IMG/VR virus record: IMGVR_UViG_3300045110_000374
Span: 1-62,667 of that record
DNA length: 62,667 nucleotides
Strand: one strand, 5' to 3'
Source: a virus
The position numbers were made by a program, and so were the translations under genes. A model generated the notes under the pieces. That model was not told the origin of the DNA and ran no database searches. It saw only the letters and a list, made by a program, of their open reading frames with translations. This document shows, piece after piece, positions 48,728 to 58,378 of the stretch. How positions within the stretch are numbered: position 1 is the stretch's first letter; each line of letters starts with the position of its first letter.

Positions 48728-50155
48728 ATGGACAGCTTCGCCCTCAATCGTGAGAACCCGCAGGTTCAAGCGCTCCAAAGAGGACTTGTTCAACAGCTTC
48801 CGAACGCAAAGGGTGTAACGCAATACACCAATCCCGCGACCGGCCAAGTCGGACTGTCGAACGATCCGAACAGCGCCCCGTGGTGGGCACCGTACTTTAA
48901 GGGGTTGGTGAGTGCCGGCGTCGGGGCCGGGTATGGGGCTGCTGGGCTTGCCGCATTTGCTCCTGAAACAGCCGCGTCTTTGGGCATTACATCGGGCACC
49001 ACGGCCGGCGAACTTGCTGCGCCCACCGCGGCGCAAGGCTTCGGAGTCAGTCTCCCTGGTGCGCTCACAGCACCCGGCGCCGCTGCACCGGACGCATTGA
49101 GCGTACTTTCTGCCGCGCCAACCGCAGCGCCAGAGGTTGTGACCATTACGGGCGATTTGGCCGCTCAGTCTGGGCTCACCGGGCTCACGGCGGCCGAAGC
49201 GCTTGGCGGTGCTGGCGCAGTTGGCTATGGCACTGCAAGCCTCGCCGGGACAGACGGCGGTGCTGCAACAGGTACGCTGGTTGACCCCCAAGGCAACGTG
49301 CTCGCGCAGCCGGGGGTGCCGGAACAGGTTGCGGTTACTGGTCAAGCGCCCGAAGTGGCCGCGAGCGGACTCCCAGACATCGGATCAATATTGACCACGG
49401 GCGGGCTGGCCGGTTTGAGCGCAGAAGCGTTGAGCACATTTGGAGGCGCGATGTCAGCGCCACCTGCCGAGGGTGCACCGACTGTGACGGGGGGTGGCTC
49501 CAGCCTATTCGGCTCCAACTTCGCGACACCGAGCGGCATGAACTGGACGCCGGGCGCCGGCGGATTTCCGGTTTCCGGGTACACCGATACAGGCGGCTTC
49601 CCCCTTGGTGGGACCGGTGGCAGCAGCGGCGGGTTGTTCGACGATTTCACCTTGCGCGATGCCTTGGGTCTCGGCGGGCTCGGTGTCGCGGGTGCGATGC
49701 AAATGGGCCGTGAAAGCGGCTCGACGTCGTCTGCCCAGGCAGAAAAGCAGGTCTCCGACATTGCGAAGAATTTGGGCACGCAGGGGTCGAACCTTTCGAA
49801 CTATCTCACCAGCGGGACCTTGCCGCCGGGCGTAAAGCAGTCTCTCACCCAGGGCAACACAGCGGCGAAGGCAGCCATCCGAAGCAAGTTCGCATCCATG
49901 GGCATGTCTGGCAGCACGTCTGAAACCCAGGCACTTTCGAGCGTGGATATGCAAACCCAGACGGCGGGCGTGCAGATTGCCGAACAGCTCTTGGGTTCTG
50001 GCATTCAGGAATCGGGATTGTCGGCCGAGCTGTACACAACATTGCTCAACAACGCCTTGTCCCAAGACAAGGAAGCGGGCCAAGCGGTCGGCAATTTTGC
50101 AACCGCGCTCGCAACATTGCTCTCCGGTAACCCTGCGGCAAAGAAGGCGGCATGA
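48728..50155 (+). CDS. Probable DNA ejection/internal virion protein 1
   Basis: This 475-aa protein begins MDSFALNRENPQVQALQRGL. It has an Ala/Gly/Thr-rich low-complexity middle and a helical C-terminus (SDIAKNLGTQGSNLSNYLTS, QEAGQAVGN-type helices). GGAG precedes the ATG. With the next two genes it occupies the position of podovirus internal proteins, which form a channel for DNA entry (inference). Confidence 0.7.
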   Translation: MDSFALNRENPQVQALQRGLVQQLPNAKGVTQYTNPATGQVGLSNDPNSAPWWAPYFKGLVSAGVGAGYGAAGLAAFAPETAASLGITSGTTAGELAAPTAAQGFGVSLPGALTAPGAAAPDALSVLSAAPTAAPEVVTITGDLAAQSGLTGLTAAEALGGAGAVGYGTASLAGTDGGAATGTLVDPQGNVLAQPGVPEQVAVTGQAPEVAASGLPDIGSILTTGGLAGLSAEALSTFGGAMSAPPAEGAPTVTGGGSSLFGSNFATPSGMNWTPGAGGFPVSGYTDTGGFPLGGTGGSSGGLFDDFTLRDALGLGGLGVAGAMQMGRESGSTSSAQAEKQVSDIAKNLGTQGSNLSNYLTSGTLPPGVKQSLTQGNTAAKAAIRSKFASMGMSGSTSETQALSSVDMQTQTAGVQIAEQLLGSGIQESGLSAELYTTLLNNALSQDKEAGQAVGNFATALATLLSGNPAAKKAA

Positions 50156-50158
50156 GCC

Positions 50159-52216
50159 ATGGCCGAAAGCTTTGCTTTGCCGAAGAACGACTCGCTCGAT
50201 AAGGCGTTGACCAAGTCCTTTGAGGACTACACGTCGGCGAGCGACACCTATGCCAAAGAGGCGACCGAGCACAAGCAAAAGGCCATCGAATACGCGGGCG
50301 AGATCGATAAGGAGAAGCAGGACTTCGACAAGCTCACGCCGCCTAGCATCGAACCGCCCAAACCGGCACCCCAAGCCAAGGACTACGAAAGCAGCCCCTA
50401 CGAGGTGTTCGGAAGTGCCGCATCCATGGCGGCCATCTTCGGCTCTCTCTTCACGCGAAAGCCCATGACGAATGCGCTCAATGCGTTGGCTGGCGTGATG
50501 ACCGCGCGGCACTCGGGGGATAGGCAAGCCTATGAAGATGCCAAGACGTCGTGGCAGGAAAATTTCGACGCGTCCAAGACCTACCACGAGTGGCAGAAGA
50601 ATCTTTACGACGAAGCCGTTGGTCATATCGAAACCGACTCCAAGCTCGCAGCGGCGAAGTTCGAAGCCTATGGCGCGGCCATGGGCGATGACCAAGTCGT
50701 GATGCTGGCGAAGCAGGGCAATTTCCAGGCGGTCGTCAGTCTTCTGAATTTCCGCGATCAGCAGTATTACAAGGCGCTTCAGGCCAAGGACTTGCTGTTT
50801 CGGGAGCACGAAGCAACACAATTGCACGAAGAGAGAATTAAAGAGTTCAACATTCAACAAGAAGGACAGAGACAGCAGCGCGCCGATCTTGCGCAATATC
50901 GCGCCGATCAACTCGCGTTCCAGGGAAGGAAAGAACAGGACACACAAGACTGGCGAACGATGCAGTTTGGTGAGAAGAAGCGTGAATTCAACGAGCGCAG
51001 CGCACTTCAGAAAGCAGCGCAAGACCTCGCTAAGGAAAAGTCCGATGCGCTCGAACAATTGCGTCGCGACATGCTCACGCTCAGCCGGGAAAAATTCGAT
51101 GAGGAAAAACGCAAGTTCGATGAGACCTTTGCTCAAAAGGACCGACAGTGGGAAGACAGGAAACAGTCGTTCGATAAGGGGCAATTCTGGATCGACCCGG
51201 AGACGAAGGATGCAGCCGGCAATCCAACGTCGTTTGTCTATCACCCTTATTCCTCAACGTACAAAACTTTGGACGGCAAGGACTTTACGCCGTCGGCAGC
51301 AGCGCGGCCGGCGAGCGGGGCCGCCGGTGGGTTAAAGCCTCTCACACTGGCGCAATTGCAGGCCCAGGCTGCACAGCAAAAAATGGACGAACTGAAAACG
51401 ACGCTTGGCCGCGAACCGACGGCGGATGAGAAAATCTCGGCGATCCAGGAAATTAGAACCGGGAAAGTTCCAGAAAGCGAAGAGGATCGTATGACGTCGG
51501 CAGCGCTCGCTGCTACAGGCATGCCGTTCAATCAGATTATCTATGGGTACGGCACGGCCGCTCAGGCTGCACGAACGCAGCTCAAGAACGATACCGTGAC
51601 CCTCCTTCAAACGCAGAGCCCTGGCATGTCGCGCGAGGATGCAGCGCAAGAACTCGCCAACCGCACAATCGATTTTCAGGCAGGAAAACGCAGTGTCTCT
51701 CAACTTACGACGGTGTTGGGAACGCTTCGACCGGCGCTCGACCAGCTCGACTACAACATCAAACAAACCATCGAGGCGATGAAGGCCGTCGGCAGTAGCG
51801 ATCTGTCGCCGATTGTTAACGCCATCCGAAACAAAGCTCTGACCTGGACTGGTGACCCGAATTTGGCACCGCTGTTCTACTACATGAATGGCGTTGCGAC
51901 AGAATCGGCCCGCATCCAGTCAGGTGGCACTGCATCGATCGCGCAATTGCACACGGGTGCAGCCGAAGAGGCAAAGAAGTGGGCCAATGAGGACATGACG
52001 CCCGCGGCGTTCGCCAAACTCGGCGAGGCCATGAGGGGCGAGGCTAAGAACCGTATTGAGAACTACGAGACGGCGATCAAGAGGCAAAGAATAGGCGGAG
52101 GCAAAGAAGCGGAGACGCCCGGAAAAATGCCGCTGATAACGACACAAGAAGAATTCGACAAACTTGAGGCCGGCACGCACTACACCGAATCTGACGGGAA
52201 GGAATATGTGAAGTGA
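50159..52216 (+). CDS. Probable DNA ejection/internal virion protein 2
   Basis: This 685-aa protein begins MAESFALPKNDSLDKALTKS. It has long charged coiled coils (about residues 210-340), a membrane-active-looking short segment near residues 85-110 (SAASMAAIFGSLF) and helical domains to the end. It overlaps the next start (GTGA). Length and helicity fit an internal virion protein. Confidence 0.72.
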   Translation: MAESFALPKNDSLDKALTKSFEDYTSASDTYAKEATEHKQKAIEYAGEIDKEKQDFDKLTPPSIEPPKPAPQAKDYESSPYEVFGSAASMAAIFGSLFTRKPMTNALNALAGVMTARHSGDRQAYEDAKTSWQENFDASKTYHEWQKNLYDEAVGHIETDSKLAAAKFEAYGAAMGDDQVVMLAKQGNFQAVVSLLNFRDQQYYKALQAKDLLFREHEATQLHEERIKEFNIQQEGQRQQRADLAQYRADQLAFQGRKEQDTQDWRTMQFGEKKREFNERSALQKAAQDLAKEKSDALEQLRRDMLTLSREKFDEEKRKFDETFAQKDRQWEDRKQSFDKGQFWIDPETKDAAGNPTSFVYHPYSSTYKTLDGKDFTPSAAARPASGAAGGLKPLTLAQLQAQAAQQKMDELKTTLGREPTADEKISAIQEIRTGKVPESEEDRMTSAALAATGMPFNQIIYGYGTAAQAARTQLKNDTVTLLQTQSPGMSREDAAQELANRTIDFQAGKRSVSQLTTVLGTLRPALDQLDYNIKQTIEAMKAVGSSDLSPIVNAIRNKALTWTGDPNLAPLFYYMNGVATESARIQSGGTASIAQLHTGAAEEAKKWANEDMTPAAFAKLGEAMRGEAKNRIENYETAIKRQRIGGGKEAETPGKMPLITTQEEFDKLEAGTHYTESDGKEYVK

Positions 52217-53703
52217 GCCAGTTCGGCGGAACACCGGTTGACCAAAAGTCTACGAGTAAGTTCGGAGGTAAGCCGGTTGGTCAGTCCGAAGAAGAGCCAA
52301 CCACGCTTCACAAATTCGCGGCCGGGATGCCGGATGTCAGCAGTTTCCTTCTCAATAAGCGCGAACCCGTGGCAACCGAATTGGCCGGTGGGGCTTTGAC
52401 GGGTGCGGCATCGTTAATTCCTGGTATGGGAGGCGATCTGAGGGAGGCATTGGCGCTTACCCCCTTTGGGGCTGCACCAATCGTTCCTGGCGCCCCCGGC
52501 CCACTAGCAGATGCTTTGAAGTCGAACCGGTCGCTCGTATCTAAACTCCCTACAAGTGAACAGGTGGGGAATGCGTTGGCGGGCGGTCCGCCAAAAACGC
52601 CCGCCGCCGGTATCGGGCGTTTCCTTGGTAGTGCGTTTGGGCTTCCTGGGGCTCTAAAGGTTGGCGGTCCGGTGGCAAAAGCCGTTGGGCAAGGTCTGAG
52701 CCACATTGTCGGTCTTGCGGGCACGGGCGCGAGACCCATTCAGGAAGCCGCCAAAGCTGGCGCTAAGGGTGGGACGGCCTTAGAAGCGCTCGACGCCAAC
52801 ATGGCTGGTAAGGTCCCCATGGAAGACGTCGTGCAATCCTTCCGCGACGCGGTGGGTGAACTCAAGGCCGAGCGTTCAGCGGCATACCAGAAAGAGATGT
52901 CGCGGATTAATCAGGACATCCGCCCCCTGGACTTTAACGTCATCGACGACGTGTTGCGCGCGCACAAAGACGCGGGGTTCAACCGTAACGGAACGATTCC
53001 GATCAAACCGGGGGCGGCAGAGGTGCGCGAGGCGATCGGTGCGGTCGTGAAGCAATTCCGCGACAACCCCGCGCTGCGTACGATCCAAGATTTCGATGAA
53101 CTCAAACAAGCCATCAACGATCTTCAGTATCACGGAGCGCTACAAACGATCGCTGGACCAGGAACCTTTGGCTCGACGATCATCCGGGACGTGCGCGATG
53201 CGATCGGCAAGGAGATTGCCCGGATTGACAAGACATACGCTACGGTCATGAAGGACTACCACGCTGCATCAGAAACGATTGACGAATTGAATCAGGGGCT
53301 CTCGCTTGGGGAGAAGAAGACAATCGATACAGCGCTTCGGAAGCTTCAATCCATCATGCGAGACAACGTGTCGACCAATTACGGCTACCGGGGCAAGCTG
53401 ATGGAGAAGGTGGATAAAAGCGGCACCTTGGCTCCCGCCCTTGCAGGTCAAGCCCTCGCGAGTTGGGAGCCGCGCGGTCTTGGGCGGTATCTGGCCGGGG
53501 CAGAACTCTTGAGCGGCCATGCGGCGGCGCTGCCAGCCTCGATACCGCGTGTTGTCGGCAATGTAGCCAGAGGAGCCGGCATAGCGTCGCGCTATGTGCC
53601 AACCCCACAACAAGCGTTCTACGCTTCGCTCGCCTCGCAAACGCCACAGCTTTTTCAGATGCCTGACCCAACCGATTTGCGTACGGCGCTCGGGACGCGG
53701 TAA
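52213..53703 (+). CDS. Probable DNA ejection/internal virion protein 3
   Basis: This 496-aa protein starts with GTG overlapping the previous stop. A Gly/Pro/Ala-rich N-terminus with hydrophobic patches is followed by a helical core (FRDAVGELKAERSAAYQKEM, DELKQAINDLQYHGALQTIA) of the type seen in phage ejection proteins. No lytic transglycosylase motif was found. Confidence 0.7.
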   Translation: MSQFGGTPVDQKSTSKFGGKPVGQSEEEPTTLHKFAAGMPDVSSFLLNKREPVATELAGGALTGAASLIPGMGGDLREALALTPFGAAPIVPGAPGPLADALKSNRSLVSKLPTSEQVGNALAGGPPKTPAAGIGRFLGSAFGLPGALKVGGPVAKAVGQGLSHIVGLAGTGARPIQEAAKAGAKGGTALEALDANMAGKVPMEDVVQSFRDAVGELKAERSAAYQKEMSRINQDIRPLDFNVIDDVLRAHKDAGFNRNGTIPIKPGAAEVREAIGAVVKQFRDNPALRTIQDFDELKQAINDLQYHGALQTIAGPGTFGSTIIRDVRDAIGKEIARIDKTYATVMKDYHAASETIDELNQGLSLGEKKTIDTALRKLQSIMRDNVSTNYGYRGKLMEKVDKSGTLAPALAGQALASWEPRGLGRYLAGAELLSGHAAALPASIPRVVGNVARGAGIASRYVPTPQQAFYASLASQTPQLFQMPDPTDLRTALGTR

Positions 53704-53733
53704 AAGCCGTTTCGGCTCACGAAAGGCGTTTCC

Positions 53734-54471
53734 ATGACAGACGAACCCACAAACCCCCTCGAAGGGGTTAACCTCCTCATCGCGAGCCCGTGCATGAGCG
53801 GGCGTTACGAACGCGTCTATGTGAAATCGTTCCTGAATACCGTCATCTGCCTTAGAGATTGGGGCGCCAAGGTCAATTGGGCCGAAATGCCCTATAGCGC
53901 CGACTTGCCGCTCTCGCGCGCAAAGCTCTTATCAACCTTTGCGCGCGCGCCATACACGCACATGCTGATGGTGGATTCCGATATGGGATGGGCCGCTGAA
54001 GACGTGGGCCGCCTTCTCATGCTTAAACGCGAATTCGTGGCAGGCATCGGACCGAAGAAGACCAATCCACTCGAACCACAACAATTCGCCTTCAGTATGG
54101 GTGCAGCAGTGTTCGGGCAGGCCATCACCGTTACGCCAGAACGCGCCACCGGCTTATTGGAAATTCCAGAAATCGGCATGGCATTCGTGCTCATCACCAA
54201 AAACGTGGCTGAGCGGATGCGCGACTTCTACGAAGGCTTGGTGTTCATCCACGAGGGCCAAGAGCACGTCGCGGTGTTTGATCCGATCGTTGAGGGCAGG
54301 CGGCGGTTGCCGGAAGACTACGCGTTCTGCCATCGCTGGACCTCGATCGGCGGGCACATTCATGTGCTCCCGGACATCAGGCTTAAGCATGTCGGTTCGC
54401 ACACCTGGGAAGGGGCGCTTATCGACGAACTCACTGGCGAAAGTCAGGCGCTCAATGCCGCAGCTCAATAA
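53734..54471 (+). CDS. GT-A type glycosyltransferase
   Basis: This 245-aa protein begins MTDEPTNPLEGVNLLIASPC. It has MLMVDSDMGW (DSD motif, about residues 77-86) and DYAFCHRWTSIGGHIHVLPD near the C-terminus, as in phage glycosyltransferases placed after tail genes. It may modify host surface glycans or virion proteins. Its stop lies inside the next gene. Confidence 0.8.
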   Translation: MTDEPTNPLEGVNLLIASPCMSGRYERVYVKSFLNTVICLRDWGAKVNWAEMPYSADLPLSRAKLLSTFARAPYTHMLMVDSDMGWAAEDVGRLLMLKREFVAGIGPKKTNPLEPQQFAFSMGAAVFGQAITVTPERATGLLEIPEIGMAFVLITKNVAERMRDFYEGLVFIHEGQEHVAVFDPIVEGRRRLPEDYAFCHRWTSIGGHIHVLPDIRLKHVGSHTWEGALIDELTGESQALNAAAQ

Positions 54472-54847
54472 GAAGAAGTCGCTCATCAAGAACATGGACG
54501 ACTTTGCGTCCAAGCTCCTGGACAAGGCGGGCGTTACCGCCAAGTCGCTTGAGGATGGGACTGAAGTCCCTAGCGCTTCTATCGGTGAACAGGTATCAGT
54601 CTTCAACGCGGTGCGTGAGTGGATACGAACCAAGCACAAGCTCGATCCGGAAGATGGCCCAGCAGACTTCATCTCTAAAGCAAGAACTGCCATCAACGGT
54701 GCGCCGGCTAAGCGTCGAAAGTATGCCAGACACCCACCCGTCGACACCGGAGCCGACGCCGGCAGTGCCCCCGCCGGCAGCGCCACAGCCACCGTCAACG
54801 GCACCGAGCCCGATGACGACACAGACGACGGACCAGTCGTCCATTAG
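54455..54847 (+). CDS. Hypothetical protein
   Basis: This 130-aa protein begins MPQLNKKKSLIKNMDDFASK. It has a helical DNA-binding-like first half (GEQVSVFNAVREWIRTKHKL) and an acidic disordered tail. Position at the end of the virion operon and shape would suit a small terminase, but this is weak inference. It overlaps both neighbours. Confidence 0.65.
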   Translation: MPQLNKKKSLIKNMDDFASKLLDKAGVTAKSLEDGTEVPSASIGEQVSVFNAVREWIRTKHKLDPEDGPADFISKARTAINGAPAKRRKYARHPPVDTGADAGSAPAGSATATVNGTEPDDDTDDGPVVH

Positions 54848-55055
54848 GTTCAACTTGGCCGTTCTTGCGGCAATGCGGGCCTTTACCATCATACTTTCGG
54901 CAAGGTTCTTGCTCTTGCTCGGGCTTGCGGGCGCCTTCGTGCTGGCGGTCATGGTCAAAGACCAGCTTGGCCTTTGGGTGGAGATCGCGTTTGCGGTTCT
55001 CATGGTAGGTCCGCTTGTCGTCCTCGACTACACCAGCCGAAAGCCGCCGTCGTGA
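54723..55055 (+). CDS. Small membrane protein, holin candidate
   Basis: This 110-aa protein has a Pro/Thr-rich N-terminus (about residues 1-35) and two hydrophobic helices (FTIILSARFLLLLGLAGAFV and WVEIAFAVLMVGPLVVLDY). A short basic end follows. It overlaps the previous gene by 125 bases in another frame. Two helices with short ends fit a class II holin, though no endolysin is adjacent. Confidence 0.6.
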   Translation: MPDTHPSTPEPTPAVPPPAAPQPPSTAPSPMTTQTTDQSSIRFNLAVLAAMRAFTIILSARFLLLLGLAGAFVLAVMVKDQLGLWVEIAFAVLMVGPLVVLDYTSRKPPS

Positions 55056-55165
55056 GGCTCTATCGCCCAATTCTGAAGACTTTACGGAAATGGGATAAGG
55101 TTCTACCGCCACTCAAACGTTGGATCGCCCATGCAGCTTCCAGGCTCTGTAAACCAGCAAGCTAG
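55052..55165 (+). CDS. Possible 37-aa basic peptide
   Basis: A GTG overlapping the previous stop opens a frame encoding a basic amphipathic peptide (LYRPILKTLRKWDKVLPPLK). It overlaps the next gene by 35 bases. Support is only the coupling and basic pattern. Confidence 0.35.
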   Translation: MRLYRPILKTLRKWDKVLPPLKRWIAHAASRLCKPAS

Positions 55166-55760
55166 GCATCTCACCTTCGATGCCTCAGGTACGATCACAG
55201 CGGGCGGTACGACGCAGCTCCTCCTTGCCGAAGCCAAATCGCGTTCGTTGCTGTACATCCAGAACATTTCCGACACGGCCATGTATGTTGGCATCGGCTG
55301 CGGGTTTGCAACTGCAACGCTCACCAACGGCGTGGTCACGTCTGTTGCGGTCACCAATGCCGGATTCGGGTTTACCTACGCGCCAGATGTGGCGTTCATT
55401 GGCGGTGGCTATCTGAAACCCGACGGCCGCATCCCAAATATGACAAGCGTGGGCATCGGCCAGCCCGGCTACGACGCGCCGCATAATGTCGCCAAAGGCC
55501 ATGCTGTTCTGACGACTGGAGCGATTTCATCCATCGTGGTCGACAATGGCGGCTCTGCATATTCCGTGGCCCCTTACGTGCAAATCACCAACAGTTTGCG
55601 CGATCCCGTTGGGGCCTGTCTTGCGAGCACAACGACGGGGATTTTGCTCCCGGCTACAGGGGGCACGCTTTTCTTCAATTACACGAATTGCCCGACGGAC
55701 CCGATCTCGATCTTCTGTGCCTCATCGGCGAAAGCCTTCATTTGCAAGTATATGCCGTGA
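55131..55760 (+). CDS. Tail-region protein with GxGYTSxP-like repeats
   Basis: This 209-aa protein begins MQLPGSVNQQARHLTFDASG. It has a beta-rich N-terminus (LLYIQNISDTAMYVGIG), then two repeat-like units (VAVTNAGFGFTYAPDVAFIG and VVDNGGSAYSVAPYVQI). It is followed by the tailspike and may be its attachment partner (inference). Confidence 0.75.
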   Translation: MQLPGSVNQQARHLTFDASGTITAGGTTQLLLAEAKSRSLLYIQNISDTAMYVGIGCGFATATLTNGVVTSVAVTNAGFGFTYAPDVAFIGGGYLKPDGRIPNMTSVGIGQPGYDAPHNVAKGHAVLTTGAISSIVVDNGGSAYSVAPYVQITNSLRDPVGACLASTTTGILLPATGGTLFFNYTNCPTDPISIFCASSAKAFICKYMP

Positions 55761-55770
55761 GGGGGCGAAC

Positions 55771-57633
55771 ATGACGGCACCGTCTCTCAAAGTCCAAATC
55801 CAAGGTCAGGGTGTAGTAACCGCGGATGATTTGAACACCTATCAGCAAACTTGCGACACCTTTGCCGACTTGAGAGCCTTCATAGGCATACCGGGCGTGC
55901 AAGTGATTTCGCGCGGCCAGTCGGCAATCAACGACGGGTTTGGTGGCGTTTTCTATTGGAATGCATCAGGCACCGGCCCGGATGACAACCTGAATGATAT
56001 CGTTCCGCCTGGGGTGGCCCTTGGCTGTTGGACTCGCCTCCTGACGAGCAACGCCCAAGTCGGCTTCCTTGCCATAGATACCGTAGCGGCTTTGAGGGCG
56101 CTGCCTGCTTCAAACGCTTCAGCCGGGTCTGCTGTGTATCTCAAGGGCTATTCGTCAGGGAACGACGGGGGCGAGGGGATTTTCTACGTTACAAATGTCA
56201 ACCCTGGCGCCGACAATGGCGGTACGATCATCTGGTCCAGTACGGCTGGCATTTATTACGTTAGAGCGCAGCCTGTAAGAGACTTGCTGAGCCTCAAGTG
56301 GTTTGGCGCTAAGGGTGACGGCGTCACGAACGATTACCCCGCGATCGCTTCTGCGGTTGCCGCAACCCGAGCGAGCAATCTTGGCCAAGCGACGCTGTGG
56401 CTTCCCACCGGAAGATTTCTAGCCAACCAGGGAGTCGACTTCTCCGGGATAAGTGTCGACGGCGCCAGCGCGATTGAATCGATTATTATGCGAGGGCCGA
56501 GTTCGACCGATCTCTACACCGTAAAACTGGATGACACGGCTTACGGCGGTGGATCGTCGCGCATGACCTACAAGAATTTCCAGATCGATGGCAACCAAGC
56601 TGGAAATGCTAACGCCAATTGGTGCCTCGGTCTTCTCGGCAACACACTGAACAATGTATTCACGAATATTCTTCTGCAAAACAACCGCACTGGCGGGCTT
56701 AGATTTGTCAAGAACGCCGGCAACCGCCCTAACGCCAATACCTTCATAAACCTACAAATCCTTAATGGCGTTGGCGTTGGTGCCGACATAAGGGCGGGCC
56801 AAGTCATTAAATTTATCAACCTCACTATCGAGAACATCGTCGGCCAATTCTTTCTTGTCTCCGGGGCTGACGAAGCTGTTGGCCCATTGTCTGTAGATGG
56901 CTACTTCTTCGAGAACAATGGCAACGTCTCTACCGATGCGGTGACGGTGACTGCTGCTTCGGGCGTGTCGGGTGACATTGAATTCAAGAACGGAACGGTC
57001 CAGCAGTACGGCTTGCAGAATGGTTCGGCTGGCCACGGTTTTAATATCGTCAACGCCAAGAGGGTTACGTTAGGTCCCGGGTTAAACATCACGCCGGTTG
57101 CAGGAGCTTCGGCCGCGGGGCACCGGAAAATCTTCATCAACAGCGTGGCCGGCGCGGTAAGCGTTCAGGGCGACAGCTTCACGTCCACGGGCGCTAATGC
57201 CGACATCGAGGACGCTTCCTACGGCGCCGTCTACATCAATGACGATAACAGCTACACACAGTTGTTCATCACCAACACAGGTACGATCGTCAATGGCACG
57301 ACGATATTCATCAGCCCAACCAACCTTCTAGGAACGGTCACAACCTTTGGTAACGCGGCCGCCCGATGGATGGGGCGGGGAAGCTTCCAAATCATATATG
57401 TCGAATCATCGGTTGCTCCTGGGGTGGGTAAAACCTACGCTTGCACGCTCTACAAGAACGGCAATCCTTTTGGCCTAACGGCCACCATCACCAATGCCGC
57501 CCAGTTCGTGACGGGCGCTTTCGCGGCACAGATGTTCGATCAAGATTCTTGGGCAATACAAGTTGCCAGTACTGCTGGCGCTGCGGACATCTTAGCAGGG
57601 CAGCTCAGAATTACCCTCGGTGTTAGACGATGA
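55771..57633 (+). CDS. Tailspike with right-handed beta-helix
   Basis: This 620-aa protein begins MTAPSLKVQIQGQGVVTADD. After a head-binding-like region it has the pectate-lyase-type signature SLKWFGAKGDGVTND (about residues 173-187). Repeated beta-helix coils rich in Asn, Gly and Thr follow, with a distinct C-terminal domain. It probably cleaves or binds host polysaccharide. The stop overlaps the next gene (ATGA). Confidence 0.9.
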   Translation: MTAPSLKVQIQGQGVVTADDLNTYQQTCDTFADLRAFIGIPGVQVISRGQSAINDGFGGVFYWNASGTGPDDNLNDIVPPGVALGCWTRLLTSNAQVGFLAIDTVAALRALPASNASAGSAVYLKGYSSGNDGGEGIFYVTNVNPGADNGGTIIWSSTAGIYYVRAQPVRDLLSLKWFGAKGDGVTNDYPAIASAVAATRASNLGQATLWLPTGRFLANQGVDFSGISVDGASAIESIIMRGPSSTDLYTVKLDDTAYGGGSSRMTYKNFQIDGNQAGNANANWCLGLLGNTLNNVFTNILLQNNRTGGLRFVKNAGNRPNANTFINLQILNGVGVGADIRAGQVIKFINLTIENIVGQFFLVSGADEAVGPLSVDGYFFENNGNVSTDAVTVTAASGVSGDIEFKNGTVQQYGLQNGSAGHGFNIVNAKRVTLGPGLNITPVAGASAAGHRKIFINSVAGAVSVQGDSFTSTGANADIEDASYGAVYINDDNSYTQLFITNTGTIVNGTTIFISPTNLLGTVTTFGNAAARWMGRGSFQIIYVESSVAPGVGKTYACTLYKNGNPFGLTATITNAAQFVTGAFAAQMFDQDSWAIQVASTAGAADILAGQLRITLGVRR

Positions 57634-57818
57634 GCCGCGCCATCGTAGAATTCCAGGGTAAGTTTGTGACCACCAAAAGCGGTAAGCAGCGGTTTGCCAT
57701 GAAGCGCGCAAAAAGACGCGAGTCGGCCCAAGCTGGTCAAAAACTTAGCGAAACAGCCTCATCGCGTGCATGCGAGATTTCGGCCATACGCCCCGAGTCT
57801 CCACCGAGGTCCGGGTGA
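57630..57818 (+). CDS. Possible small basic protein after the tailspike
   Basis: This 62-aa frame begins MSRAIVEFQGKFVTTKSGKQ and is coupled to the tailspike stop by ATGA. Its last 82 bases overlap a leftward gene. The first half looks coding; the last part may not be. Confidence 0.4.
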   Translation: MSRAIVEFQGKFVTTKSGKQRFAMKRAKRRESAQAGQKLSETASSRACEISAIRPESPPRSG

Positions 57819-58378
57819 TGCTTTTTTGCGAGGTCGCGGAATCGCTTGTCGATCTCATCTATGTCTGTCGTCGGCTTCATGCCAAGAATGTCCCAACACG
57901 ACTTTGGCGCGGGTAGGGCAGTGAAACCGCTGAAAGCCCGCTCCAAGATTTGGCCTCCGCCATGGCGCTCGATCGCGCGCATCGCCTCAAGCGTGGCAGC
58001 AATGGCGGCAAGGTTGTCTGCGGCCCGGTCATAACGGTCGATTGCCATCACCTTCATCACCTTCTCTTCGCCTCTGCGCCAATAGACGGCAACACCGGGG
58101 TCGATCGGTTCTTTCTGGCCGGAACGCGGCAAGCCATCCCGGTTGATTTCGAGATTGGAGCTGATGACCGTTCGCCCTTGCATCGCGCCAAGGCGGCTCA
58201 GTTCATAGATCACCCGCTTGGTGGCTTCTGCGATGGTGAGGTCTCTTTTGGTCATCCACGCGATTTGCGGATTGTCGGCGCGAACGACACGTTCTCCTTT
58301 GGCAAACTTCGCGTGCCTGCGGTGCTGAGTGCGGGGCCAGCCTTGGGGCCATGCGAGGGGAAAAGCGGAAACACTCAT
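57737..58378 (-). CDS. J-domain (DnaJ-like) protein
   Basis: This 213-aa protein begins [20 protein letters not shown]. The C-terminal J domain (CWDILGMKPTTDIDEIDKRF, then LAKKHHPDLGGD with the HPD triad) would stimulate host DnaK. The N-terminal 150 residues are a phage-specific part that I associate with rhizobial phages. Its start overlaps the upstream stop by four bases, and it is the last gene of the leftward operon. Confidence 0.9.
   Translation of the reverse strand: MSVSAFPLAWPQGWPRTQHRRHAKFAKGERVVRADNPQIAWMTKRDLTIAEATKRVIYELSRLGAMQGRTVISSNLEINRDGLPRSGQKEPIDPGVAVYWRRGEEKVMKVMAIDRYDRAADNLAAIAATLEAMRAIERHGGGQILERAFSGFTALPAPKSCWDILGMKPTTDIDEIDKRFRDLAKKHHPDLGGDSGRMAEISHARDEAVSLSF

Noticed and set aside
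49505-51244. 579-codon leftward open frame
   Set aside because: It is antisense to two rightward virion genes with better composition and coupling. Its translation is Leu/Arg/Cys-rich, as expected from the opposite strand of helical coding DNA.
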